A program made the translations under genes and the position numbers. Positions 7,676-17,859 of a stretch of DNA of 38,692 nt are shown here, piece after piece. Within the stretch, counting starts at the first letter, position 1. Every line of letters begins with the position of its first letter. The stretch covers positions 1 to 38,692 of the forward strand of contig JAICTU010000013.1 of assembly GCA_025936205.1 (NCBI GenBank), in the 5' to 3' direction. The stretch comes from Polyangiaceae bacterium. Lineage in GTDB: Bacteria; Myxococcota; Polyangia; Polyangiales; Polyangiaceae. Below the pieces are notes generated by a model, which did no database searches, was not told the DNA's origin, and saw only the letters and a list, made by a program, of their open reading frames with translations.

Positions 7676-9723
7676 CGCAAGCCCTCCCCACCGATGTATT
7701 CATCGTCCCAGTCCTCGCCGTCGAAGGGCCAGTACTCCTCGTCGTCGCCCAGGTAACCCGCGGCCTCCAGCGAGTCGACGGCTCCGGGCGGCAGATAACC
7801 CTGGGAGAGCGCCTCTACCTCGAGCTCCAGCGCTTGCTTGCGCCCGAGCACCGTCTCGATGCGCCCCGCATGCGCGCGGCGGACCAGGCGCGTGAGCCTG
7901 CGCTGGAGCCGCTGCAGGGCCTCCTGCGCGAGCTGGTTGCGCTGTTCCACGAGCTGGGCCCGCAGCGTGCGCGCGCCCTGCGCGAGCTCGCGCGCCTCGT
8001 CGGCGTCGGCCCGCAGCAGCTGGTCCAGGGAACGCTCCGCCGAGGCCGCGGCGCTCGCGGCCGCTGCGCTCGCCGGTGGAGCTTGCAGGGCCGCCTGCAG
8101 CTTCTCGGCTTCGGCTTCGATCCCGATCAGTTCCTGTTTGGCGCGTTGCAGATCGGGCGCCGTGCCACCCTGCCCCATGCTCGCCTCGCGCAACAGGCGG
8201 CGCAGCGCCGCCGTCTGCTGCCCGAGCTCGCGCAGGCGATCGGCAGGCGTGTTGGCGATGGCTGAGGCCGGGCGTGGCTTGACCGCATCGGGATCCTGCA
8301 GGCGCGTGCCCAGCTCGGCCAGCTCCGCGGAGGCGCCATCGATGCCGCCCAGCTCGCGATCGAGCTCCGCCAGTTGATGGCTGACCCTGCCGTAGGTGGG
8401 ATCGATCCGGATCGAGCTGACCAGCAGCTCCGTGACCTCGCGCGGCAGCCCGACACCCATGGCACCCTGCGCGTCCGTGCTCTGTTGGCCGTCGATCAGC
8501 GCCTGCAGCGCGCGCGGGTCCGACTCCAGGCGCCGCGCGGCGTCGAGCACGGGCTCGTAGCGCTTCAGAAACTCCGTGAGCTTGGCATCAGCGCGCGGGA
8601 ACTGACACTCGGCGAGATCGACATAGGCATCCAGGATCCACACCTCGTCGGCGTACGGATGCGGCCGATCGAGCGCCCGCAGCTCGTTGATCAGCCGGTG
8701 CGCGGTCGCGTAGTCCTTGGCCTCATAGCGCGACGTGGCCGACTCGTAGAGGGCTTCGGGCAGGCGCTCCGAGTCGCCGGGCACGAGATGGTAGTAGTAG
8801 CGCGCGTCGTCGAAACGGTACTGCTCGTGCGCGACGCGACCGAGCGCCAGGCGGGCGAGGTCGCGCACCTGAAAGAAGTCGTTGCCGCCGAACAGCGGCG
8901 CGAGCTTGGGGGTCTGCTTGGGATCGGCCACCTTGCAGAAGTGCTGCTCACCCTGGGCGAATTGCCGCTGATCCACCTCGATCAGTCCTGCGCGATAGTT
9001 GGCTTGCGCCCAGAAGCGCGAGCGCGCGTTGACCTGCGCGTAGGCCTGCAGCGCCTCAGCGCTGCGCCCCATGCGCTCCCAGAGCACGCCGCGCAGGTAC
9101 GCGACGTCGCCCGCCCAGGGCTCCTCCGCGCTGGCGGGCAAACCCGAGAGCGCCTGCAGGATCTCGGCTGGTTCGCCCCCAGCGAGCCCGATGTCGACCA
9201 GGCTGCTCACTGCGCGCCGATACCAGCTGTCGACGGTAGGGCCCTGGATCAAGCGCAGCAGGTACACGCGCGCCATCTGATAGGCTCCGGCACGCCCCAG
9301 CGCGTCCCCCAGGGTGAACACGGCGGCGCGGCCCTCGTCCAGAGTTCTCAGCGGCGCGAATCGCGGCGACTCGACCACGCCCGCCAGGATCGCGATCGCC
9401 TCGTTGCGGCGCCCCATCCCGAGTTGCGCTTCGGCGCTCTGGATCAACCCGCGCAGCTTCTCGGTGCTGAGCTGAGCCGAGGCGTCGAGCCGGCGTTGCG
9501 CGAGCGCCTCGTGGTAGGCGCGCAGCGCGGCGCCCGGATCCGATTCAGGGCCCGGCGCGGCAGAGGAAGCGGCCGTAGCCGGCATGGGCGCGGCAGCAGC
9601 AGGGGGCGTCGCAGGGCTTGGAGTGGTGGCGGCGAGTTCAGCGCCGGCGGCCCCGCGCGCCAGGACGAGGCCCAGCGCGAGCCCCGGCATCCCCGCCAGC
9701 GATCGGCGTAGGCTCGGCATCAC
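7672..9723 (-). CDS. Periplasmic TPR protein with acidic C-terminus, GltC-like
   Basis: This 683-residue protein has a signal peptide (about residues 1-28), then an Ala/Pro/Thr linker to about residue 65. TPR-like units run to about residue 400, with clear examples in ARVYLLRLIQG and YLRGVLWERMGRSAEALQAY. A Gln/Leu/Arg-rich region likely to form coiled coil follows. The end is strongly acidic and aromatic (YWPFDGEDWDDEYIG). Size, signal peptide and tail suggest the GltC family of the myxobacterial gliding apparatus, from recollection of that family and not from an alignment. It overlaps the genes on both sides by 4 nt, so its product is probably made in step with theirs. Confidence 0.7.
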   Translation of the reverse strand: MMPSLRRSLAGMPGLALGLVLARGAAGAELAATTPSPATPPAAAAPMPATAASSAAPGPESDPGAALRAYHEALAQRRLDASAQLSTEKLRGLIQSAEAQLGMGRRNEAIAILAGVVESPRFAPLRTLDEGRAAVFTLGDALGRAGAYQMARVYLLRLIQGPTVDSWYRRAVSSLVDIGLAGGEPAEILQALSGLPASAEEPWAGDVAYLRGVLWERMGRSAEALQAYAQVNARSRFWAQANYRAGLIEVDQRQFAQGEQHFCKVADPKQTPKLAPLFGGNDFFQVRDLARLALGRVAHEQYRFDDARYYYHLVPGDSERLPEALYESATSRYEAKDYATAHRLINELRALDRPHPYADEVWILDAYVDLAECQFPRADAKLTEFLKRYEPVLDAARRLESDPRALQALIDGQQSTDAQGAMGVGLPREVTELLVSSIRIDPTYGRVSHQLAELDRELGGIDGASAELAELGTRLQDPDAVKPRPASAIANTPADRLRELGQQTAALRRLLREASMGQGGTAPDLQRAKQELIGIEAEAEKLQAALQAPPASAAAASAAASAERSLDQLLRADADEARELAQGARTLRAQLVEQRNQLAQEALQRLQRRLTRLVRRAHAGRIETVLGRKQALELEVEALSQGYLPPGAVDSLEAAGYLGDDEEYWPFDGEDWDDEYIGGEGLR

Positions 9724-10475
9724 TCGTTCACTTCGGCGATCAGCTTCACGCGGAGCTGGTACTTGCCTTCGTTGTCCTCGGTGAAGTCCTCGGCCATGCT
9801 CGATTCGTCCTCGAGCTCGAGCCGGGTCCAGAGCAGCTTCTTTTCCGGCACCAGCACGACGAAGCGCGACTCCTGCCAGGTCGAGAACTGCGGGTTCTTC
9901 GTGTCGTGCCGCTCCACGGCGATGCCGATCACGTGCTGCCCCGGCGCGACCGGGTGTTCGTAGACGGTCTCGGTTTGCTCGAACCCGGACCGCGGCGGCG
10001 CCGTATACACGACGCCCCCGTCCAGGCTGACGTGCAGCGATTCGAGCCGCACGCTATCGCCTCCTGCGCGCACCTCGATGCGCAGCTTGCTGGAGAACAT
10101 CGCGCTCGCGAGGGCGGCGATCCGGCTGCGCAACGCCGCGACGCGCGAAAGCAGCGCGTCGAGTTGAGGCGTGCTGGGCGCAGGTGTCGTGCTCGGAAAC
10201 TCAGCGGGCGTTGGATTGAGCGGCGAAGGGCGCGCGGGTACGGGCGTGGAAGGGGCGCCGGATGCTGCCGGCGCGGGCTGCGCCGCTGGCAGCCCCGAAG
10301 CCGCAGGCGCCCCCTCCGAGTGATTCGCGACCGCCGGAGGAGCGGGTGCAGGTGCTGCGGTCGTGCCACCGTTCGGCGTCTGGGCGGCCAGATCTGTCGT
10401 CAACGCCAGACACGCGCACGCCGCCGCCACGCTCCGCCGGGCTGCCGACACCCTCGAGAGTTCGCAGATTTTCAC
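9720..10475 (-). CDS. Exported protein with Pro/Ala-rich linker and beta-rich C-terminal domain
   Basis: This 251-residue product has a GTG start and an N-terminal export signal with AAACACLAL and a likely cleavage after LAA. Residues about 35-100 are Pro/Ala/Thr/Ser-rich. A short helical segment (LDALLSRVAALRSRIAAL) leads into a beta-rich domain with SLDGGVVYTAP and HVIGIAVERHD. I do not recognise a named family; proteins of this kind are sometimes labelled dihydrolipoamide acetyltransferase only because of the linker, and no lipoyl or catalytic domain is visible. It is the first gene of the TPR operon, with a 4-nt overlap, so a role in the same envelope assembly is likely. The ribosome-binding site is weak; an in-frame stop lies about 30 nt upstream. 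Confidence 0.8.
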   Translation of the reverse strand: MKICELSRVSAARRSVAAACACLALTTDLAAQTPNGGTTAAPAPAPPAVANHSEGAPAASGLPAAQPAPAASGAPSTPVPARPSPLNPTPAEFPSTTPAPSTPQLDALLSRVAALRSRIAALASAMFSSKLRIEVRAGGDSVRLESLHVSLDGGVVYTAPPRSGFEQTETVYEHPVAPGQHVIGIAVERHDTKNPQFSTWQESRFVVLVPEKKLLWTRLELEDESSMAEDFTEDNEGKYQLRVKLIAEVNE

Positions 10476-10585
10476 CTTCAGATAGCACGGCGAGACTCGC
10501 TGACGGGCTTAGTCCGGGTGGCCCTGGGCGGGGCGATTTTGCTACAGAGCGAGCGCTGTAGGCGCGCTGGCTCCAGGCGGCACCA

Positions 10586-10610
10586 CCTGGGACTGCAGAG
10601 CAGCCCCAGG
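10586..10610 (-). terminator. Hairpin downstream of the Kazal-like lipoprotein gene
   Basis: CCTGGG (10586-10591) and CCCAGG (10605-10610) form a stem around a 13-nt loop, about 16 nt past the lipoprotein stop. A second dyad, CTACAG/CTGTAG, lies at 10542-10561. Neither is followed by a U tract on the minus strand, so termination is possible but not shown. Confidence 0.3.
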
Positions 10611-10625
10611 CAGTGGGAACGAGAC

Positions 10626-11402
10626 TCACTCGCACTCGCCTCGAGTCGCGACCGACACGCCCTCGGACGCCGCCACGCATGCGTTGGGATACGTGTTGCC
10701 GTCACAGCCGCAGACCGGGTCGAAGATGAAAGTGCAGACTTGCGGCTTCGCTTCGCACGTGCCGGTGGCATCCGCGGCTCCGCAGTTCGCCTCCGGCGGG
10801 AAGTCGCAGAACTCGCCTTCCTCACAGCCGAGGCCGAGCTGGCCTCCACAGATGCGCGGCGCGCCAGCGCCCGAACACTCGCCGCTGGACGCGACCGAGA
10901 CACCTGCGGCCGCCGCGGTACAGGCATTGCCGTACGTCTGATCGTCACAACCGCAGACGGGGTCGTACTCCCTGGTGCAGGCGTCCGGCTTCGCCACGCA
11001 GATGCCGGTCTGGTCCGCGGCACCGCACTGGGCTTCGGGCGCGAAGCTGCAGAATTGGTCCTCGGGACAGCTGGCACCCGTCAGCCCGCCGCAGATCGCG
11101 ACACACGCGCGGAGCGTGCACGCCACCTGCCCGCCCCTGTTGCAGTTGCAACTGTTGCAGCCATCCGAGGAAGGAAAGCTTTCGCCCACGGCGTGCCGCA
11201 CTCCGTCCACGACACAGCCGCCACCGTGACCGCCACCACCCGGATCGCCGCCCGGATGCTGGTTGGCGAGATCGTCGACCACGTCCTCGAAACCACAGCC
11301 GGTCGAGCCAATCCCGATCGCAGCCAAGCCGCTGAATGCAATCAGCCAGCCCATCCCTCGCGCACGGCGCGGTGCCTGCGCGGACTTCTCACTCGTTTTC
11401 AT
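10626..11402 (-). CDS. Cys-rich lipoprotein with pacifastin-like and two Kazal-like domains
   Basis: The ATG at 11402 has an excellent AAGGAGG site 4 nt upstream and gives 258 residues. An upstream GTG-type extension to 11498 would lack this signal. The N-terminus is a lipoprotein signal with lipobox GSTGC (Cys near residue 36). A Gly/His-rich spacer is followed by a compact Cys cluster (GCNSCNCNRGGQVACTLRAC) like a pacifastin or VWC module. Then come two repeats of about 70 residues, each with CGxxxxxxC, QC/NCGAAD and a Kazal core (DPVCGCDDQTYGNAC and DPVCGCDGNTYPNAC). Kazal and pacifastin modules inhibit serine proteases, so this may be a surface-bound protease inhibitor, perhaps guarding against the cell's own exoproteases. 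That function is inferred. Confidence 0.85.
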   Translation of the reverse strand: MKTSEKSAQAPRRARGMGWLIAFSGLAAIGIGSTGCGFEDVVDDLANQHPGGDPGGGGHGGGCVVDGVRHAVGESFPSSDGCNSCNCNRGGQVACTLRACVAICGGLTGASCPEDQFCSFAPEAQCGAADQTGICVAKPDACTREYDPVCGCDDQTYGNACTAAAAGVSVASSGECSGAGAPRICGGQLGLGCEEGEFCDFPPEANCGAADATGTCEAKPQVCTFIFDPVCGCDGNTYPNACVAASEGVSVATRGECE

Positions 11403-11510
11403 GCTGCCTCCTTGGTCGTCCGGATCTGTGGCACACACTGAGCCACATTTCGGGGCGTCGCGCTTCGCTGCCCCGCAGCCAGCAAGGACTATGCCCAAAT
11501 CCCAGACGCC

Positions 11511-12464
11511 TCAGACGAGGAAGCGGAGCGGAGTGCGTTGCAGGGCCGCCACGAGCAGCGCCGAGACGCTGAAGATTGCGAGTGCGAACAGCGCGAGCGG
11601 TGGCTCGGGCAAATGAGTCGCCTGGTACACGCGCACGACCAGCGGATGGCTGAGGTACACGCCGAACAGCAAAGGCGTGAGCTGCACGCTGACGCGATCG
11701 GCCGTGCCCGGCCAGATGAAGCCGAGCCCGACGAGGGCCAGCGCCACCAGGTAACGCCGAATGACCTCCTCGGGCGCGGGCCAGCCCCAAATGCTGCCCA
11801 GCCCGCAGGCCAAGCCCACACCCAGGCAAACCAGCGCTGCCGCCACCGCCACGGCGGCCACGCGGGAGCGCACGCGCGGATCGCTGGCCAATAACGCGCG
11901 CCCGAGGCCGAAGCCGAACGGCACCGCGGGCAGCGCAAACAACCACTGCAACCACGGCCAGCCGATCGTGCCGGGAGCGAGCAGCCAGCCGCTCGCGCAG
12001 GTGCTTGCGGCCGCGACGACGAGCGCCGCGGTACAAGCCCAGCCGTTCGCAACCGCGCTGGTCAGCCCTTGGGCCCCCGCGAGCAGCACGGCGCCGAGCA
12101 GCGCGAAGGGCACGAACCAGAGATGCTCATAAGTGCCCCCGAGCACCATCATGAACGAGAACCCAAAGGTGAGCTCCTCGCCGTGACGCCAGCGCTCCGC
12201 GACCAGCAGGCCCAGGTAGATCACGTTCCAGATCACCCAGGGCAGGAGCAGGCGCGAGACCTTGGTGTTCAAGAAAGCGCGCGTGCCCATGCGGGCGGCC
12301 AGCGTCGTGTTGAAGACGTTATTCAGCAGCAAAAACACCGGCAGCCCCAGGCCCGCGACGACCGACAGCCGCTGCTCGCTGACATGGAACGCCACGATCT
12401 CGTACATCGCGACCAGGCGCAGCCGCTCGACGTTGGCAAGCCGGGGCGAGGAGCGAGGACGCAT
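11511..12464 (-). CDS. Acyltransferase family 3 integral membrane protein
   Basis: This 317-residue protein has about ten hydrophobic segments. The family's N-terminal signature Arg...His is present in NVERLRLVAMYEIVAFHV, followed by the LWFVPFALL segment and a late GVYLSHPLVV segment, all typical of the acyltransferase 3 (OafA/WecH-like) fold. Members transfer acetyl or other acyl groups to sugars or peptidoglycan on or across the inner membrane. The acceptor is unknown. The ATG at 12464 places the conserved Arg near residue 14, as usual. It lies between an outer-membrane beta-barrel gene and a lipoprotein gene with gaps of 64 and 108 bp, so a shared transcript is possible. Confidence 0.88.
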   Translation of the reverse strand: MRPRSSPRLANVERLRLVAMYEIVAFHVSEQRLSVVAGLGLPVFLLLNNVFNTTLAARMGTRAFLNTKVSRLLLPWVIWNVIYLGLLVAERWRHGEELTFGFSFMMVLGGTYEHLWFVPFALLGAVLLAGAQGLTSAVANGWACTAALVVAAASTCASGWLLAPGTIGWPWLQWLFALPAVPFGFGLGRALLASDPRVRSRVAAVAVAAALVCLGVGLACGLGSIWGWPAPEEVIRRYLVALALVGLGFIWPGTADRVSVQLTPLLFGVYLSHPLVVRVYQATHLPEPPLALFALAIFSVSALLVAALQRTPLRFLV

Positions 12465-12528
12465 TCAGCTCGGGCTACCGGGACGGCGTCCAAATGGGAA
12501 GAGCCGCGATGGCCCGGAGCACCAAATC

Positions 12529-13215
12529 TCAGCTCGTGAACGGGATGAACAAGCTCAGCCCACCCAGGGTGGTCACGTCGTTCACGACTTCTTCGACACC
12601 GAGCGGCGCGCGCACCGAGTGCACGTTGTCGCGAATATCGAAGCGCAGCAGCATCCACTGGGCCAGGTGAAACTTCATGCCGATCCCGCCCGAGCCGGCG
12701 ACGCTGCTCGATCCATCTTCATCGGTCGCCCCCGCGCCGAGCGAGACGTAAAAGTCGAAGCGCCCGATGGGGCCGCCAAACCAGCGTACTTTTCCGTACG
12801 CCAGTGACCACACCAGGTGCCCCATGAACAGCTGCACGGGCACGTCGGTGTTGCGCGTGATCTGCGTCAGGTTCTGCTGTCGATCGTTGACGGCTTCCAG
12901 GAAACCAAACGAGCGGTGCGTGCGCAGGTATGACGCCTCCAGCCCCAGATCCTCGGTGAAATGGAAGGTGTAGGCCCCGCCGTAGGTGGCACGTCCATCG
13001 CTCAAATCGGCGGCGTACCAGCCACCGAGCACAGAGAGCTCGTGGCGCAGCGCCTTCTTGAACACCCTCGGCACGACGCCTCGATAGGCCCGGCTGCCGA
13101 CGAGCTGCTCCTTCAGCTCTTCATCCACACACTGCGCACGAGCCGGAGCAGCCAGCGTCGCGGCGGCTGTGCAACACAAGGCGGCGATCGAAACGAAGCA
13201 GCGGAGGGACGCCAT
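12529..13215 (-). CDS. Outer-membrane beta-barrel protein of the myxobacterial type
   Basis: With the ATG at 13215 the product has 228 residues and a clean signal peptide (MASLRCFVSIAALCC, cleavage after ARA). The mature part alternates polar and aromatic or hydrophobic residues as in a small beta-barrel: HELSVLGGWYAADL, YGGAYTFHFTEDLGLEASYL, GKVRWFGGPIGRFDFYVSLG, and a C-terminal strand ending in FIPFTS. This pattern fits the outer-membrane beta-barrel domain that is common in myxobacteria, whose members include GltA/GltB-like gliding proteins and ordinary envelope proteins. The nearby TPR operon makes a link to gliding plausible. A longer reading to 13296 would add a non-signal leader, so it was rejected. 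Confidence 0.85.
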   Translation of the reverse strand: MASLRCFVSIAALCCTAAATLAAPARAQCVDEELKEQLVGSRAYRGVVPRVFKKALRHELSVLGGWYAADLSDGRATYGGAYTFHFTEDLGLEASYLRTHRSFGFLEAVNDRQQNLTQITRNTDVPVQLFMGHLVWSLAYGKVRWFGGPIGRFDFYVSLGAGATDEDGSSSVAGSGGIGMKFHLAQWMLLRFDIRDNVHSVRAPLGVEEVVNDVTTLGGLSLFIPFTS

Positions 13216-13262
13216 GCTTGCCCCTACGGCGAGCACGACCCGACAGAAAACCCGATCCCTCC

Positions 13263-13285
13263 GCAGAACCTCGGTGCGAGGCTGC
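13263..13285 (-). terminator. Hairpin between the GGDEF and beta-barrel genes
   Basis: GCAG-AA-CCTCG-GTG-CGAGG-CTGC can fold into a stem of 9 pairs with an internal bulge. It lies between the GGDEF stop (13329) and the beta-barrel start (13215). A GGGTTTTC stretch follows only about 16 nt later on the minus strand, so intrinsic termination would be weak. Confidence 0.3.
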
Positions 13286-13329
13286 CCGTAGAACATGCGG
13301 CCGGTGGCTCGGGGGTGTCCCCGTAGAAC
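13285..13329. repeat. Pair of 10-bp direct repeats upstream of the beta-barrel gene
   Basis: CCCGTAGAAC occurs at 13285-13294 and again at 13320-13329, 35 bp start to start. The second copy covers the first base of the GGDEF stop codon. Two equal-facing copies ahead of a gene can be activator sites, but no factor is suggested by the sequence. Confidence 0.4.
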
Positions 13330-14360
13330 TAGTCTCCGGGCAGGTCAGGCTCGGCCTCGACGCGGCATTCCGGATGGCTCTTGGCCGCGTACAGCGCGCG
13401 ATCCGCCCGCTGGAACAGCTCCGTCACGTCGTAGTCGTTGCTCGCGTCGGCCGCCGCGACGCCCACGCTGACCGTGACCTGCAAGGCTCCGTCAACGTCG
13501 AGCCGCAAGGGCTGCTTGCCTTGCGCCTTGACGAAGCGCCGCGCCGCGCTGAGCCCCAGCTGCCGGTCCAGCCCGCGGAGCAAGACCGCAAACTCGTCAC
13601 CGCCGATCCGGAAGCTGCTGTCGCTACAGCGCATGGCGCTGCGCAGCCCCTCACCGGTCCAGGTGATCGCGCGGTCGCCCGCGCTGTGCCCGAGGGCATC
13701 GTTGATCACCTTCAGATTGTCGATGTCGACCAGGATCAGCGCCAGCGGTGTGCGGTGCCGGGTCGTGAACGCGGTCTCCCGGCGCAGCTCGACCTCGAAC
13801 TGGCGGCGATTGCCGAGTCCTGTCATCACGTCGGTCGTCGCCTGCGCCTCCGCTCGCCGCAGCCGTTCGCTCAGCTCCAGCTCGCGCGTGCGGCGCTCCA
13901 CCAGGGCCTGCAGCTTCGCCGCCAGGATCGGCCCGCGAAAGGGCTTGGCAATGTGGTCCACGGCACCGTGGCGGAGCCAGTACAGCACGTCGCTTTCCGG
14001 CTGCGAGTGCCCGCTCAGCAGCACCACCGGCACGTCCCGAAGCTCGGCCTCCGCCTGCAACTGTTCCAATACGGCATAGCCGCTCATGCCCGGCATCATC
14101 ACGTCGAGCAGCACGGCCCCCACCCGGTCAGGCGCCTCGCGCAGTACGCGCAGCGCATCCTCTCCGCTGTCCGCCTCACAGGTCGGGAGCCCTGCACGCT
14201 CCAGCCAGCGCACGGCCAGCAGGCGATTGGCGCCATCATCATCCACCACCAGGACGTTCAGCGGCGCGGACCCGTCTGCCGAACCCCCAAAGTGGGCCCC
14301 AGGCACGCCCGGCCCCAGCGAGGAAGCCGGCGAGGACGGAGGGCGGAACGAGCTGCTCAC
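13329..14360 (-). CDS. Response regulator with diguanylate cyclase (REC-GGDEF)
   Basis: This 343-residue cytoplasmic protein would make cyclic di-GMP from two GTP when its receiver is phosphorylated. The receiver domain (about residues 34-150) has the acidic pair in LVVDDD, the phospho-acceptor Asp in LLDVMMPGMSG, and the Lys in AKPF. A short helical linker leads to the GGDEF domain (about 175-335) with DIDNLKVINDALGHSAGD and an intact active site RIGGDEFAVLL. RCSD five residues before GGDEF is a canonical RxxD inhibitory site, so product inhibition is expected. The start is a GTG with a weak ribosome-binding site. No partner histidine kinase is adjacent. The 240 bp up to atpG hold no gene. 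Confidence 0.95.
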   Translation of the reverse strand: MSSSFRPPSSPASSLGPGVPGAHFGGSADGSAPLNVLVVDDDGANRLLAVRWLERAGLPTCEADSGEDALRVLREAPDRVGAVLLDVMMPGMSGYAVLEQLQAEAELRDVPVVLLSGHSQPESDVLYWLRHGAVDHIAKPFRGPILAAKLQALVERRTRELELSERLRRAEAQATTDVMTGLGNRRQFEVELRRETAFTTRHRTPLALILVDIDNLKVINDALGHSAGDRAITWTGEGLRSAMRCSDSSFRIGGDEFAVLLRGLDRQLGLSAARRFVKAQGKQPLRLDVDGALQVTVSVGVAAADASNDYDVTELFQRADRALYAAKSHPECRVEAEPDLPGD

Positions 14361-14582
14361 CGCTCGCGCGATGCTATCCGGATTTCAGCGTTCCCGAAAC
14401 AACGGAGAAGGACGCCCAACGAGCCTCGCCGCGATTCGCCCGGCGCCGGCGATTGCCAGCGGGGCGGCAGGCCGTCCTCGAGTCCCTGAGCGCACCCGAA
14501 TCTCGTCTGTAGCTGCGGCGGAACGCAGCCCCGCCGGCCCGGCGCGCGGCAGGGCGGTACAGAACCGTCCAGCTCCCGGGAT

Positions 14583-14596
14583 GTCTCCCCGGAGAC
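14583..14596 (-). terminator. Short hairpin 4 nt past atpG
   Basis: GTCTCC-CC-GGAGAC is a near-perfect dyad immediately after the atpG stop codon at the end of the ATP synthase gene run. The loop is only 2 nt and no U tract follows, so it is a weak candidate for the transcript end. Confidence 0.3.
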
Positions 14597-14600
14597 GAGC

Positions 14601-15500
14601 TCAGGACTGCAGGGCTTCGGAGCCGGCGATGATCTCGATCAGCTCGGTGGTGATCACAGCCTGGCGCTGACGATTGTAACGCAGCGTCAGCGACGCGATC
14701 ATGTCGGAGGCGTTCTTGGTGGCCGAGTCCATCGCCGTCATGCGTGCGCCGAGCTCAGCCGCCACCGAGTCGTAGAGCGCTCGCAGCAGCGTGATCTCGA
14801 TGTACATCGGCACCAGCGTCTCGAACAGCGAGTTTTGATTGGGCTCGAAGATGTACTCCGGCGAGGGCTCCGTGTCGTGCGCGGCTTCGTTCTCCGGCGC
14901 GGCAGCCACTTCGCTCAGCGGCAACAAGGGACGACTGATCACCTGCTGCGTCATCGCGCTCTTGAACTCGTTGTAGATGAGGTAGATGGCGTCCACCTCT
15001 CCGCTCAAGAACGGCGCCAGCAGCGTGCGCGCGATGCGCCTTGCCTGAGCCAGGTTCAGGTCTTCCCAGACGCCTTCGAAGTCCTGGAAGAATGGGGCTG
15101 AACGGCGGCGGAAGTAATCGCGCGCCCGACGCCCGACGGTCGCGAACTTGACGTCGATGCCCTCGGCGACCTTGGCCTTCCAGAGCGCTTCAGCGCGCTT
15201 GTTGATGTTCGTGTTGAAGGCGCCACACAGGCCGCGATCGCTGCTCACCACCAGAAACAACACGTGCTTTTCTTCGCGGCGCGCCAGCAGCGCGTGCGGG
15301 TGCTCGAGGCTGTTCACCCCGATCGCCCGCACCACCTCGCTCAGCATCTCCGAGACTTGCTGAGCGTAGGGCCGTAACGCCGTGATGCGTTGCTGAGCGC
15401 GGCTCAAGCGCGCGCCCGCCACCATCTTCATGGCGCGCGTGATCTTCTGCGTGCTCTTGACGGTGGAGATGCGCTTGCGGATCGCCTTGAGGTTCGCCAT
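14601..15500 (-). CDS. atpG: F1 ATP synthase subunit gamma
   Basis: Gamma is the central rotor shaft of F1, coupling proton flow in F0 to catalysis at the alpha3beta3 hexamer. The 299-residue product has the conserved N-terminal helix (MANLKAIRKRISTVKSTQKI) and the C-terminal helix with MTAMDSATKNASDMI and YNRQRQAVITTELIEI. The central Rossmann-like part contains VSSDRGLCGAFN. A loop of about 30 acidic residues near 200-225 (AAPENEAAHDTEPSP) is slightly longer than in many gamma subunits. It starts with ATG 6 bp after atpA. The beta and epsilon genes that normally follow gamma are absent; a GGDEF gene lies downstream. Confidence 0.98.
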   Translation of the reverse strand: MANLKAIRKRISTVKSTQKITRAMKMVAGARLSRAQQRITALRPYAQQVSEMLSEVVRAIGVNSLEHPHALLARREEKHVLFLVVSSDRGLCGAFNTNINKRAEALWKAKVAEGIDVKFATVGRRARDYFRRRSAPFFQDFEGVWEDLNLAQARRIARTLLAPFLSGEVDAIYLIYNEFKSAMTQQVISRPLLPLSEVAAAPENEAAHDTEPSPEYIFEPNQNSLFETLVPMYIEITLLRALYDSVAAELGARMTAMDSATKNASDMIASLTLRYNRQRQAVITTELIEIIAGSEALQS

Positions 15501-15506
15501 GGGGGT

Positions 15507-17225
<1,719 letters not shown>

Positions 17226-17313
17226 ATCTGCTCCGTGTTCCTTGGGACCGCCGCTGCAGGCGGCGCTGAGTCATTCGATCGTGATCACCGAGCTCGCGCT
17301 CAGGGGATCTGTA

Positions 17314-17859
17314 TCAGGTCGCCGCGACCAGCTTGCGGCGCAGCTCTTCGAGCCGGCCCTTGATGCTGCCGTCGATGGTGTTGTCACCGATGCGGGCCAC
17401 GATGCCCCCGATCAGCTCGGGATCTTCTTCGTGCTCCACGATCACACGCTTGCCGAGCGCTCGTTCGAGCCCCTGCCTCAATTGGTTGAAGTAGGTCTCG
17501 GGCAAGCTGCTCGCGGAGATGATCTTTGCGCGGCACACGCCGTTCTTCTCATCGGAGAGCGTGCGCAGCCGCCGGGCGATGGCGGGCAGCTCACTCAGGC
17601 GGCGCCGGCGCAGCAGCACCAGGAGCGCATTCACCGTGAGCGGGCTCAGCTCCGCGCGGCGCGCGATGTGCCGGAGCAGCAACTCGCGCTGCGACTCCTC
17701 GAGTACCGGGTTTTCGAGCGCACGACGCAAGATCGGCAGCTCCGAGAACGAGGACGCGAACTCCGTGATCTCCTGCCCCAGCCGCTCCAGCTGGCCAGCT
17801 TCCGCCCCGAGCTCAAAGATGGCCCGTGCATAGCGCTCTGCAGCTCCTCCGCCGCTCAT
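17314..17859 (-). CDS. atpH: F1 ATP synthase subunit delta (OSCP)
   Basis: Delta joins the top of F1 to the peripheral stalk formed by b and b'. The 181-residue protein starts with a helical domain (AERYARAIFELGAEAGQLERLGQ) and ends with the conserved GGIVARIGDNTIDGSIKGRLEELR. It overlaps the upstream b gene by 4 nt (ATGA), which indicates coupled translation. Confidence 0.96.
   Translation of the reverse strand: MSGGGAAERYARAIFELGAEAGQLERLGQEITEFASSFSELPILRRALENPVLEESQRELLLRHIARRAELSPLTVNALLVLLRRRRLSELPAIARRLRTLSDEKNGVCRAKIISASSLPETYFNQLRQGLERALGKRVIVEHEEDPELIGGIVARIGDNTIDGSIKGRLEELRRKLVAAT

Noticed and set aside
6047..7756. Plus-strand reading frame of 569 codons
   Set aside because: It is antisense to the large TPR protein; the TPR pattern and 4-nt overlaps support the minus strand.
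9618..11441. Long plus-strand reading frame of 607 codons
   Set aside because: It lies antisense to four supported genes with signal peptides and family motifs, has Arg/Ala-rich composition typical of GC-rich shadow frames, and no ribosome-binding site.
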